Shown here piece by piece: positions 43,263-54,254 of a DNA stretch of 64,000 bases. The stretch lies in the NCBI GenBank assembly GCA_050084515.1, contig CM114272.1, positions 5,394,001-5,458,000 of the forward strand, read 5' to 3'. A program made the position numbers and the translations under genes. Position 1 is the first letter of the stretch; every line of letters begins with the position of its first letter. The notes beneath the pieces were generated by a model. That model was not told the DNA's origin, ran no database searches, and saw only the letters and a program-made list of their open reading frames with translations. This DNA comes from Blasia pusilla (lineage: Eukaryota > Marchantiophyta > Marchantiopsida > Blasiales).

Positions 43263-46200
43263 TTGTCCAAAGCGATGAGGATCCCATCCATGGGTCCTCA
43301 TGAAATCTCCTTGAGAGTTGGTGATGTTGTTGGTGTGCACGCACGGAGGGTGATAGGAGAAGCAAGTGCGATAACTCCTATTTTTGATGCTCAAGAGGGG
43401 CATGTGTCGAGCACATTGTTGGGGGCGGCCACCATTGTGTACCGCACTCCTTTCTTTTCTGCTTCGGATGTTATGACGTTGGGGGATACGCCCACCGAGG
43501 CTTTTCGGCTGGCCGCTTTGCTATGTGAGCGCGGAGTTGGAGTTCCTGCATCACGTTGAGAGGAGGTGATGGACCTTCCCTTGGAGCGGATGCTCGGACC
43601 GTCGACGTCAGATTCATGGCAGACTACGGCTGCTAGGATGGTGGAGATGCGCGCTAGACCCCCGATAGAGCATGCCATGGCTTCTCCTGGTGTTGTGTTG
43701 CTGGATAACCGAGGAGAGGTCTTCCAGTTGGTGAGTCGTGGAGGTAGAGCTTTTAGTCCACAACGCGTCTTGTTGGATTTAGGAGCGCAACCCTTGATGT
43801 TGGGGAAAGCGTCATCCAGAGGATGGGGCTTGACGAGAGCCGATGTGGAGCGTTGTCCATTCCGGATATAGACATCCTTGGGTGGAGCGAGTACCACGTA
43901 GTTTATCACGCGACAAGAGGTTGTGGTGAGGATTCGCTCGGGACATCCTACAGATGAGTCCATGGTGAGCGCCAAGGTGATAGTGACTGATGCAGAGTCC
44001 TACGACGTCTTGGTTGGTGGAGCAATGTTATACCCGATGGGGTTTTCCCTGGATTACTAGAAGGAGTCAGCGTCCTACAGATGAGGATGGCACTCAGGTT
44101 ATGGGTGCCTTAGCTCATTACCCGTTTGATTCACAGGTGGAGTGATCGAGCAACGGCCAGGAGATATGGCGACCTTAGTAGCATTTACCAGTGCCATCAC
44201 TTGGCCTAGTGATTTGATTGAGGGACATGTCCATGCAGGGGATACTCCCATTCCTAAAATTTCTACGGAGAGGAGTGTTATGGTAGCTGCATCATTCTGT
44301 GGAGGAGAGGTGCCGTTATGGGGCTCGACTGAGGAGCTTCGACGATTGGCAGATGAGCACGTGCAGACCGCGTGGAGTGAGGTGTTTGCACCGGAGCGTG
44401 ACGGGTCTGAGGAACCGGAGGTAGCAGGGAGTGCTACGATGACACCCTTGGATACCACACCCATTGTGTGGTTTATCTCGGAGGAGGATATTCGAGTGTT
44501 AGATCTCTTTGGAGGGATTAGCACCGGGTTAGCTGCTTTTTTGCAGGCAAGAGTACGAGTACAGTAGTACCTGTATGTGGAGAGTGATGATGTTGCAAGG
44601 CACGTCTCACTACGACATGTGGGGGAGTTACGCCTACGTTTACCTGATTTATTGTCTGCGTCCGCAGTTAAGGGGTACCAGAGTTCCCTACCGGGGGATA
44701 TTTCGTTGTTGGGGGCGCAGGACTTAGAGCGGATAGGGACCATTGATTTGGTCATTGCCGGTTGGCCATGTTAGGGCCAATCGAGTGCTAGATGAGGCAG
44801 CGGGTTGGCTCACACTCGGTCCAGGTTGTTTTGGGAGATGTTGAGGGTCTTACTGCAGTTGCAAGAGCACTAGTCTCGTTCTCCAGCCTACATTCTAGAG
44901 AATGTGCCGATCTTAGGAGACTCCAAATCACGGGTGATGACGAGTGCTCATTAGGTGCGTTCCTGGATTGGCCCAACAGTGTTCTTGGATGCGGCGAGTG
45001 TAGGTTCTAGAGCCCATCGCCCGCGTCTATGGTGGACCAACTTGGTGCCCCATGCGGTGTTATGGAGGGCGTAAGCAAGAGTGGAGCGCCCCTCCCATTT
45101 GTTAGTGGATTCCATTATGGATCCAAGTCGTCAATGACAAGCAGTGAGGTACAATGATCGACCATCGTTGACTGTGGTCAATAGAGTAGGCAGGCCGCGG
45201 GCAGCCTTGCCCACGTTTGTGAGTTTTCCCGCTTCCTATGCATACAAGGAGGCCGGTCCTGGCTTGGTTTGGGATGACCAGGTTGAGCGGTTGGTGGAGC
45301 CCAACGCCGACGAGAAAGAGCGATTAATGGGATTTCCCACAGGAGTGACGGCAGTACTTTTAGTGTCAAAGGCATCACGACGCCATGTCTTGGGTTAGGC
45401 GATGGACCTGAACTGCTTGACATTGATCCTCAGTTAGGGAGTGGCTGAGCAGCGTCGTTTGAGATCGCGACAGATCACAGCGGTTGCGTTGGTGAGCCCC
45501 ATACCTACGGAGACGGTGGAGGCAGTGGCTGGGGGCGAGACCTGAGAAGATCTACGCACCATGGGAGATCGGAAGAGACACCCTTGGACTTCTTGGGATG
45601 TTTTGCAGGTACGCGAGGAGATGATAGCCACAGCATTGAGCGTAGTTCCAAGCACTCCACGTGGAGGAGATCAAAATTTGCAGTTGGTAGTAGAAGAGCA
45701 GCCGAGTGTTGTTCTTCAAGATGCGGTTGTACCATAGCAACCACCGATACCCGCGCTAGAGAGTCCTACCGTAGTCACGATTGAGACTTGGGAGCCAGAT
45801 ATGGGCCCTAAGTTGACAGGAGGAGAGCGGCGCCAAATACATTAGTTCCTCAAGAGTTATAGGAGTTGCTTTGAATTTAGCATGGAGGATTTTCCGCTGA
45901 AGGGACCGGGGATCCCCATTGAGTTGTCGAGTGACACGCCGATCTTCCGACGACCCTACAGGTAGAGTGATATGGAGAGGGCTTTGATTCAGAGTAGGAG
46001 CCAGGACTTGGTCGGAGCAGGACTAGTGGAGATGTCCCATGGGGAAAATGCATCTGCCACTATCATGCCCGCCAAGAAGGATGTGCATGGCAACTGGACG
46101 GATAGGCAGATGTGTGGGGATTATCGACCTATCAATCGACAAACGAAGTCCGATAGGTATGTCATGCCCACCCCTGAGGAGATCTTTGATACGATTGGTG

Positions 46201-46550
46201 ACGCAAAGATCTTCAGTTCATTGGATTTGAGAGCCGGATACCATCAATTGCCTATCAGATTAGAGGACAGGCAGAAGACGGCATTTTGGGGCATCGATCC
46301 TCACGGGAAGGATTGTTTGTACCAGTGGCGGTTCTTACCATTTGGGTTAAAGAACGCCTTGGCTGAGTTTCAAAGGGTCATGGATAGGATCCTGGCTGGT
46401 CTAGATTTTTTTAGGTGTTACATTGATGACATCATAGTCTTTAGCACCACGGTTGAGGAGCATGAGCGACATCTAGAGGAGGTGTTTCGACAATTGCAAT
46501 TACATGGGCTAAAGCTACATCCAGGCAAGTGCAAGTTCTTCTATGACTAG
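43263..46550 (+). pseudogene. Pol polyprotein, first part: protease, DNMT3-like methyltransferase, reverse transcriptase
   Basis: A single frame covers 3288 nt with no frameshift. It contains a protease motif VLLDLGAQPLMLGKA near 43771 (the family has D-S/T-G; here D-L-G), a post-protease segment ESYDVLVGGAMLYPMGFSLD, the methyltransferase, a linker, and RT: PAKKDVHGNWTDRQMCGDYR, FSSLDLRAGYHQLPI, LPFGLKNALAEFQRVMDRIL and catalytic YIDD at 46419-46430. Twenty stops: TGA at 43557, 44082, 44127, 44793, 45135, 45543; TAG at 43869, 43899, 44058, 44565, 44772, 44871, 44952, 45396, 45435, 45735, 45843, 45963, 46548; TAA at 45072. Most restore Gln or Arg by T-to-C; 44058 may derive from TGG. The shared frame shows that the methyltransferase was part of the polyprotein. 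Confidence 0.9.
44493..45437 (+). other. DNMT3-like cytosine-5 DNA methyltransferase domain inside Pol
   Basis: Transfers methyl from AdoMet to cytosine C5 in DNA. Motifs in order: I, VLDLFGGISTGLAAFL (44496-44543, AdoMet loop); II, YLYVESDDVARHV; IV, DLVIAGWPC at 44745-44771 with the catalytic Cys intact but the following Gln (PCQ) now TAG; VI, YILENVP with Glu-Asn-Val at 44898-44906; VIII, VFLDAASVGSRAHRPRLWWT with A-H-R at 45012-45020; then a short target-recognition region with ERLMGFPTGVT, and X, RRHVLG-stop-AMDLNCL at 45378-45416. The Cys-to-Glu distance is 44 residues, close to DNMT3 enzymes, and ARLWW/RLFWEML-like phrases also point to DNMT3 rather than to DNMT1/CMT (no large target domain) or DRM (order not permuted). 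About 315 codons, nine internal stops. Confidence 0.85.
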
Positions 46551-46609
46551 ATTGAGTACTTGGGTCATACGATATATCCAAGGGGCCTTGGTGTTCAACA
46601 TACACAAAG

Positions 46610-48840
46610 GTAGAGGCTATCTCACGCATTCCACGCCCTACAAATGTGAGCCGTGTTCGCGCATTCATGGGATTGGCGAACTTCTATCGGCGGTACGTCA
46701 AGGGATTCAGTTTGATTGCGAAGCCCGTGACCTTGCTGACAAAGGTGGATCATGAGTGGCATTGAGGGGATGAGCAAGAGCAAGCATTTCAGTTGCTCAA
46801 GGACAGGTTGACGTCTGCGACCATCTTGAGGAGACCGATCTGGGGGCGTCCTTTCCAGCTGTACACAGATTGGAGCATGTTGGGGCTTGGAGCGATGCTT
46901 GCCCAACATGATGATGAGGGTAGAGAGTTCGTGGTGGCTTATGCTAGCCGCTTGAACAACGCTGCAGAGGCAAAGTACAGCTTGTATGAGGGTGAGTGCT
47001 TGGCTGTGGTGTGGGTTATCGCACATTTCTGGTGTTACTTACTCAGCAACCCCTTTACCATCATCACTGATCATCAACCACTGAAGTGGTTGATGGAGTC
47101 CGACAAGCTTACAGGGAAGCTTGCGAGATGGGCTCTATTGTTGCAGGAATATGATTTTCAGGTGGTACATAGACCTAGGATGCTCAACCATGATGCATAT
47201 GGGTTGAGTTGTAATTCATGCCCGAGTCAGCGAGATGCGACTGGAGCTCGATGGCATGGAGAGAGTGATGAGGAGTCAGTGCCAGGATGGGACGCGTCAG
47301 CCTATTTAGGCATGTGGGCTATGGAGAGCCAGAGTGTGGAGACTTCGATGGCGAGGTCTAGTGGAGAGATGTTGGATCCCGAGGCCTGTGAGGAGACGAC
47401 AGGTGGCCGAGATATTCATGATGATGGAGTAGTCTTGGAGTACCTTCGTACAGGCAGCGTTGCAAGCACAGTGGGTGCTAGAGAGCGAGATCAGATCCTA
47501 CAGCAGGCCAGACGGTTCCGTTGGGAGGGGACGCATGTTTTGAGGGTTTGGGAGGATGGTAGATTACGCGTAGTGCCACATCCTTCGTTGAGAGTACGAC
47601 TAGTGCAGCATGCCGACGAGGAGTTGGGTCACTTTGGGATGAAGCGGACGTACAACTTACTCCAGATTCAGTATTGGTGGCGAGGCATGCACACTAACGT
47701 TCAGCAGTTTGTTGCCAAGTGCATGGTGTGTGATCGGGTCCGAGCATTGTTCAATGCTCCGACTCCAGAGTTGCATCCATTACCGATCATGGGCTTAGGG
47801 TATAGATGGAGTTTGGATTTTGCATGACCTTTTCCTTTGACGGAGCGTCACAGTCGTTATGTGTTGGTGATGGTCGAGCACTTCTCGAAGTGGATCGAGT
47901 TGGTTGCATTGCCTGACAAAGCAAGTGAGGGAGTAGCTTATGCCTTCCTTGATAAAGTGCTGAGTTATTATGGCGTACCGGCAGAGGTGTTGACAGACCA
48001 GGGTACAGAGTTTCGCGATGAGTTCCAGGCCTTGTGTGATCAGGATGTGACCATCGTACGACTTTGCAAGATCATCCTGAGACGGATGGATTAGCAGAGA
48101 GAGTTGTGTAGATAGTGAAGAGGGGTTTACGCAAGTATGGCTTGCAAAGAGGTCACCTAGGAGATTGGGACCTCTAGTTGCCCTAATTGGCAATGGGATA
48201 CAGATTTAGCAGGCAGGCATCCTTATCGTCTTTTTCACCGTACTTGCTGCTTTATGGCCCAGAGCCAGAATTACCTATGGCCATTCGTCGAGATGCTCGT
48301 GAGGTGCTCGACCTTGATGACCCAGATGTATGGATGCGAGCATGTTCTCATAGGGCTGAGTTATTTCGAAGAGTGATGCCTATGGCGTTCGAGAACTTGG
48401 CGATTGCGTAGCATCGGGATACGTTGAGGTATGCGACTATTCGGGGTGGTGGTTATCGACTAACTATCCGGAGGTTTCATCACAGAGATTATGTCTACTT
48501 GCAGCAGACGACACCAACGGCGTTGGATGTGACTGGAGGGCACACTATCTTGAGAGTGCGTGACGTTTTTCCATCCGGTGTTCTCTTGCTGGAGGGACGC
48601 GATGGTATGGTATGGAAGGACCATGTGCGTAATTTTGTACCATGTCACCTTCCTAACATTGATGGTACAGTGGATCCGAGCTTAGCAATAGTTCTTGCAG
48701 GCTTGCTGTGTTTGTTGTGTGGTTCTGCCCGTGATCCGGCCATGATGTTTGTCTGTGATGGTTGTTCGAGAGGTTGGAGTGTGCCCCTTCATAAGTGGCT
48801 CCCATGTGTGTTAGATACTTTTGGGACTCTAGTTAGGTGA
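46610..48840 (+). pseudogene. Pol, second part: RNase H, integrase and C-terminal domain
   Basis: After an indel near 46600 the frame moves. RT thumb (VRAFMGLANFYRRYVKGF), RNase H (FQLYTDWSMLGLGAMLAQ, YSLYEGECLAVVWV, ITDHQPLKWLM), integrase zinc site (ADEELGHFGMKRTYNLL with KCMVCDRV), core (SLDFA, VEHFSKWIELVALPDKA, VLTDQGTEFRDEFQALC; the Glu segment HPETDGLAERVV after a second frameshift near 48050), then a C-terminal part with GGHTILRVRDVFPSGVLLLE. Stops near 48108, 48176, 48184 and 48409 fit CAG/CAA to TAG/TAA; the TGA at 47825 does not (GGA or CGA before). It would copy and insert the element. Confidence 0.9.
48709..48800 (+). other. PHD-like cysteine cluster at the integrase C-terminus
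   Basis: Reads C-L-L-C, 11 residues, C-D-G-C-S-R-G-W, then HKWLPCVL. The first four cysteines, the CDGC core and the GW match PHD fingers (histone-tail readers); the expected His after GW is not there (GWS), so it is degenerate. In intact gypsy elements a chromodomain or other chromatin reader often occupies this place and guides integration. Confidence 0.5.
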
Positions 48841-48841
48841 G

Positions 48842-49345
48842 TAGAAGGAGCTAGAACAACAATCTGCAATTTAAATGGGATCATTGGTGCTATTTTGACC
48901 AAGATGGGGGCAGCTCACAAATCAGATTGGGATAGGAAATTAGCTTCAGCTATTCATGCTTACAACACAGCTGAGAAGAGTACAACAGGGAAAAGTCCCT
49001 ACTTCTTGGTGTATGGGCAGAACCCACTCTCAGTAGTAGAGTTGGAGTTGAAGGCTGATGATACTCTAGAAGAGCACTTCCAACCTGAAGGTGGCATTGA
49101 TAGCAGACAGGATATGATTTATGCACTAGAGGAGGAGAGAGAGGCAGCATTTGGAGAAGATCAAGGCAGTCCAGCAACAAAGGAAGAATGATGGTGAAAC
49201 TGCTGGGAGGTTCTTGTATGAGCATATTCTCATGAGGTTTGGTGCTCCATGGGAGTTAGTGAGTGATAGAGGTTTGCACTTCATTAATGAGATGATTCAG
49301 GCTATAACAGAGCAGCATCGAATCAAGCATGATCCGGGGTGAAGG
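48842..49345 (+). pseudogene. Gypsy integrase fragment with scrambled order
   Basis: First comes the segment normally at the integrase C-terminal side (GAILTKMGAAHKSDWDRKLA, AIHAYNTAEKSTTGKSPYFL, then YALEEEREAAFG), and directly after it, from about 49195, the core segment that should precede it (FLYEHILMRFGAPWELVSDR, with Asp, and HFINEMIQAITEQHRIKHD). No Glu segment follows. The order cannot come from one simple deletion of a single copy; two copies joined in tandem, or a rearrangement, are needed. Confidence 0.8.
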
Positions 49346-52084
49346 ATGGGGACCCGGGGCTAACATATGACAGTCGACACCAAAAGGTTCCGAGAAAACT
49401 GCACATTCGCTGTCTTGGACCTTATCAGAGCTCGAAGCTATGGTTGCCAACATAGAGGGGAGAATCAGGTGTAGATAGTTGGAGCATGGCTGATTGGTTT
49501 GGTGATTTAAAGGGCTCGTTGGAAAGGTCTGTGGATGCTCTTCAAGCTGATACAGTCAAATCAAGACATTGGATGTTGGGCTAGAATTCTCAAGGTAGAT
49601 TAGAAAGGCAAGGAGTCTGAATTTTTGGAAAACAGGAGGGCAAGCTATTCGAGGTCTGCTACCTAGAGCACTAGTTGGCCAAATCTAGATCTAATTGATG
49701 GTATGGCTTTGCCTTGAGATGCTCTACACTATGGAGGTTACCCAAAAGAGTTTTCAGCAAGTAATGAGGAGCATAGGATACTCAACGAGGACTGAGATTG
49801 AATGCTTGAGCTCTTGTGGGCTAGAAGATTACTCATGGAATCCTAGAGGACCTCATTTGAAGGCCAGACGCTTGAGAATCCAAGGGAGAGATTTATGGAG
49901 CTGAGAGGATCCAAGGAGTGATTTGTGCAGGTGGAGCTGAGTGGAGGTGTGAACTGAGGGTAGGGCTCGAACCAGCTTGAGAAGAAGCAAGCATGGGAAG
50001 AATGTGAAGGTAGATCTTACCTTCAAGCATGTCCAAGAGACAAGTCAAGCCTATGCCATCAATGCTGCTCAAGAGACTTTAGTTAGGACAGGTTCAGAAG
50101 TAGATGAGGTAGAAATTTCAGGCAATAGATGCCTTGGAGTAGATGCTTTGGGGGAGGTAGATTTGTAGGAAGGTAGGAAACCAGAATGCCAGAGAAGCCC
50201 AAGTGGGTAGAGGGCTCTCAGCTTCACTTATAAATAATCATTTTGATTTAGTTGAAGGGGGCATATACATGCTATTGGCTAGTAGACACTCGATCTCTTG
50301 AGCCAAGCTAACCAGCAGAGTGTGTGCTCCCAGATCTAGGCAGTGTGTAGTGTGCTTGAAGGGGGTTGAGACTAAGAAGGTCTCCCATGTACTCGATGAT
50401 TTTGTGATACATAAAAAGTAGCCCTGTGAAATGATTTCACTCCACTGCCATGTGTCTGAGTTTGTGCATGATTGAGTGATGAGTTGGGGGGGGCCTTGAT
50501 GAAGTGAGATTCTTGGAGCTGGTTCAACTAATCAATCAAAAGTGTAGTGAGTGGACAAGAGGCTATACCAGTAGAGGGGAGGCAAGCTTGGGTTCCAAGA
50601 TTGTGCTCCTCCAAGGTGTGCTTTGAGAGCTTGCTGTTCTGCCCATCTGAGTATGGCCTTTGACACCAATCACTGATTACTTCCAAGGTGTGACAACCTG
50701 GACTTCCAGGTCTGGTAAGTGATAAGAGATTAGTGAGTGGAGAGAGAGAGGGTCATGCTTGAGCTTCCCTATAGGTAGAAGACCATGGGCTCAGCCTGTT
50801 AAGTCTCCTACTACCTGAACAAGAAGGGAGAACAAAGGACCAGCAAAGTAAGAGGAGAAGAAGAAGGGATGTGGGTGTTGGTTTGAGCAAATAGAGAGTT
50901 GCTTCCCTTTGAGGCTACCCTGGGGGTGGATGATTATACTAGACAGCGTATTGGATGGCCTTATGTTTTTAAGTAGTCTCTTGTTTTGAGCCTTGAGTAG
51001 GTGTGCTGGTTGAATTTCCACTGAGCACTCTATCTAAGGACTCAAAACTACACCCAAGCTCTCACTAGATACTCGGTGAGGAGAAAAAGGTGATTGCACT
51101 ACCTGATCTGTTAGGAGGTGGGTGTGCTTTAGAGGATTTCCTTGGTACATTCAACTAGTCCAAGGCAGCACATTGGAGGACCTTATACTGCCCTGGTCAT
51201 TCTTGACTGTGATTTCTAAGTAGAGTGTGCTTGTTGGGTCCCACTTGCCATTCCACTCAAAGCACTCAAGAGAATGGAAGGAGTTTTGGTTAGTAGGGTG
51301 AGGACAGGATTCTGATACTGAAGTGGAGAGGGTTTCTCTAGCCTCTTAAGGTAAAGAGGTGGGGTTTACAGTTGTTAAGGAGTACATCTTAGAGTTCTAA
51401 TCTTTTGATCTGGCCCTAAGCTCTTACATGGGACCGAACTGGTAGAACGAGCAATATTTTCCAAAGTATGCGAGCTTCGGAGCACCGGATCGTTGGCGGA
51501 TATTGGCCGGGCGTTCTCCAGCGGCAAGGGATGGACGGAGTTTTAGGAGGAGGCATGGATTTAGGGTAGCGAGACGGACAGATTTAGCAAGACTGACGGA
51601 TTTAGGAGGACAAACGGATGTTTAGGGTGCCCTAATCACGGTGTTAACACGCCCAAGCTATTCGATTGATCAAGCCAGAGTGCGTTTAGGGTGTTTCACT
51701 CCAGGGTGCGTTTAGGGTGTGTCGACGCCCAGGCTATTTGATCGATCTGGGGTTTTGCTCTTTTGCAATGTTATGGGTCGTGGGTGTAGTGTTTGAAGGT
51801 TGTTCCATTTTGTTGTGGATACTTTCCAGTACTTGCTGCGAAGATAATTCCCTTCTAGATTGTAGAGAGAGCACCAGTGGAGTTCGGGCGGTCTGCTAAA
51901 GAGTCGAACAGTTCCTGCCAAGGGAGAACTTTGGGAGCAGGATATGAATCGTCCTCTATGCTTGCAAGCATTCCTACACGTTTCATCTTCGTTCACCACA
52001 TGAGAATCTCCTCCATTTTGAACCACGCTTTTGTTGGATCGCTCCGTAGTGTTTTTATGCTCTCCTTTTCAATGTTGGGGGTCA
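49346..52084. other. Gene-free repetitive stretch
   Basis: No protein recognised on either strand. A TATA-like CTTATAAATAATC near 50225 and the general look suggest LTR or leader sequence of the preceding integrase element. Four TTTAGGG units lie scattered at 51560-51720. Confidence 0.4.
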
Positions 52085-52269
52085 AAGCTTAGCTCGATTG
52101 TTCTAGTTTCGATGGCAGTGCGCTCTTAACGAAGCTTAGCTCAATTTTTCTGGTTTCGGTGGCAGTGCGCTCTTAACAAAGCTTAGCTCGATTTTTCCGG
52201 TTTCGATGGCAATGCGCTCTTAACGAAGCTTAGCTTGATTTTTCTGGTGTAGGTGGCAGTGCGCTCTTG
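52085..52269. repeat. Four 47-bp tandem repeats
   Basis: Units start at 52085, 52132, 52179 and 52226, each beginning AAGCTTAGCT and ending with GGCAGTGCGCTCTTAAC or a close variant; the last unit decays at its end. No coding frame is involved. Confidence 0.9.
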
Positions 52270-52847
52270 TGCTATCGTATTTTGTGACCGCGTTGGGGTT
52301 CTTGGTCAGGGTTTGGCTTTTGATTACGATTAGGCGTTCGTTGCTGACAGTCAGGCCCGGCTCTTTCTATCTTTTTCATAACTCTTTGGATAAGTGGATA
52401 TACTTTGTCCCCCTTTCCTTGTCCTCTCTGCTTGCGAACCCTGTACAACAGACATAGTTGCATGCAAAACCCGCCCGAGTATACTCCAACATTAGCAAAA
52501 TCTTGCAAAATGGGATGCTGTGACAGATAGTAATTTCATTCGGGGTCCTTGATGTTGACTTCCATCTAGTGACCCTCCATTCCCGCGTGACGATTCTCCT
52601 TGTGATCAGGTACATTAGTTGTATGTTTGGATTCCTTTTTTTGGCTATTACTTCACTGCAAAGAATTATGAACTAAACAAGGTTACTGACATGCTTTCTA
52701 TGACCACATCACGCAGGCTAGCATTCGAATTTTGTTACTGCTACCAAATTTTCATCCTCATAACTCTTAGGTTTTGAATGCGAAATTGACTTGTCGGTTG
52801 TAGAATAGGTTGAATTTAGGGGTTTACATACATTTCGGGTACTACTG

Positions 52848-53612
52848 TTGTGTGCTGTTATCATGCCCGACATTCCCATTGAAAAGTTCTTAGATGCTTG
52901 TAGGCTACGTGAACTTACAATCATTGTGGAAGAGCCCAAAAATGTCACACATTTCCTTTCTCAAAATCAGGGGTCGACTGAAACATGGGTGAGCCCCATG
53001 ATTCATAGTAGGTCCACTAGTGATTTTTTCCTCTCAAACATTGTCTGCAAGCGTTCACATCCGCTATCCAGAAATTACTTGGATGATTGGATCATCTTGG
53101 GCTTTCCCCTAGAAACGTAAGAGTGTTTAGAGCAAGCTGCTAGGCATGCGGGCTACAAGGTATCTTTCTCAGCGAAAGCACGCTTGGTGGGTGGACACGT
53201 ATGGTTTGACTCCTACTTCCAGAAAAATGGCTTGACCAATTTTTAAGTAGTGGGACATGAGGGAGGTAAGATGATAGTACATACCATTCTAGACATCAAA
53301 AGTATGATGGAGGCATCAAGTCAGAATTTGATAACAAAGATTGTATGCACCATCCGATTAAAGAGGAGATTATCCACCAAAGAAGATATACAACATAGTG
53401 ACCTTATCCCTTGGGTAATTGGTGTTACCCCTAAAAGCATATACTTTATTGACCAAATTGACGTGGATGACAATCTATCTTTTGAGAAGGACCAAATTCC
53501 AGATCTGTCTGAAGTTATGAGCTCCTTTGCCATTCTGAGCTTAGCTTGGGGTAAGTGCTCTGCCCTGATTAAGATTTTTCCTATCTTGACAACCAAAGTA
53601 TTCTGGAAGTAG
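52848..53612 (+). pseudogene. Unknown reading frame with two TAA stops (gene U, exon 1?)
   Basis: One frame runs for 765 nt. It contains IVEEPKNVTHFLSQNQ, HAGYKVSFSAKARLVGGHVW, then after a TAA at 53245 HEGGKMIVHTILDIKSMMEA and DLIPWVIGVTPKSIYFIDQI. The stops at 53118 and 53245 (both TAA) fit original CAA. I do not recognise a domain. It lies on the same strand as the exon-like pieces at 54.3-55.8 kb, so the two may be parts of one gene. Confidence 0.45.
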
Positions 53613-54254
53613 TTTGGAGGAATTGATATCCCTGCCCTTGTTTTGTGTTTGTGCTAGTAGTGGCCAATCTTCTAGATCATAGGCACCATAGTTTATCACT
53701 TCATAATAATAAACACAATACTATAGAGTATTGTGAAATTTTGTACGTGTGGTTTTTAATGTTTACGATATCCCTTTTTGTCCTGTAACGGACTATGGTT
53801 AGGATGTAGTACTGGGTATAGGTAGTTTATATACATGTTGGCATATGCAGGTGTATATATATATATTTATTTACTTATTTATTTATATTTCTATATGTAT
53901 AGTTATATTAGAACCCGTTAAGAGAATGCTCCACTTTTCTGAGGCAACAGATTTGTATGGGTGTGTAGGCATATCCATGCCTACACTAGAATCGGGTTTA
54001 GCTAGTAGGTGGGCAAATCACGTTGAAGGAATACATCTTCAAATCAATCTTGGAGACGAATACAGTTGCGCACTATGAGAAGTGCTATGGGTTTGAAGTT
54101 GGATCCCAACAGAGCAATTTGTTAGCTCCTGGGGGATGCTCTGGAATGCTATGTAAAATCGCAGATTATCTTTGAATGCAGCTCATGTGCGACTTCTCTT
54201 GAATGCCAATGTAACAATTCATTGCTTACATTGTTGGTAATGTTCATACATAGG
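53613..54254. other. Non-coding gap, possible intron
   Basis: AT-rich, with a (TA)n / TTTA run around 53855-53900. The stretch 53930-54150 may hold another short exon, but no frame is convincing. Confidence 0.35.

Larger units (their letters stand above)
42000..48840 (+). mobile_element. Ty3/gypsy retroelement with embedded DNMT3-like methyltransferase (element 2)
   Basis: Order on the plus strand: Gag (42.0-43.06 kb), protease (near 43.78 kb), C5-methyltransferase (44.49-45.44 kb), reverse transcriptase (45.97-46.55 kb), RNase H and integrase (46.6-48.6 kb), PHD-like cysteine cluster (48.71-48.80 kb). Gag and pol are in different frames, as usual. Protease, methyltransferase and RT share one frame without any frameshift. 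Stops are many, so it cannot work as it stands. LTRs were not identified. Gag shows it is related to element 1 at the left edge. Confidence 0.9.

Noticed and set aside
44493-45437. Host DNMT3 gene
   Set aside because: The domain shares one frame with protease upstream and RT downstream, without introns or a chromatin-reader N-terminus, so it belongs to the retroelement.
42000-48840. Integrated plant pararetrovirus
   Set aside because: Integrase, Gag of gypsy type and domain order protease-RT-RNase H-integrase mark an LTR retrotransposon; no movement protein was seen.
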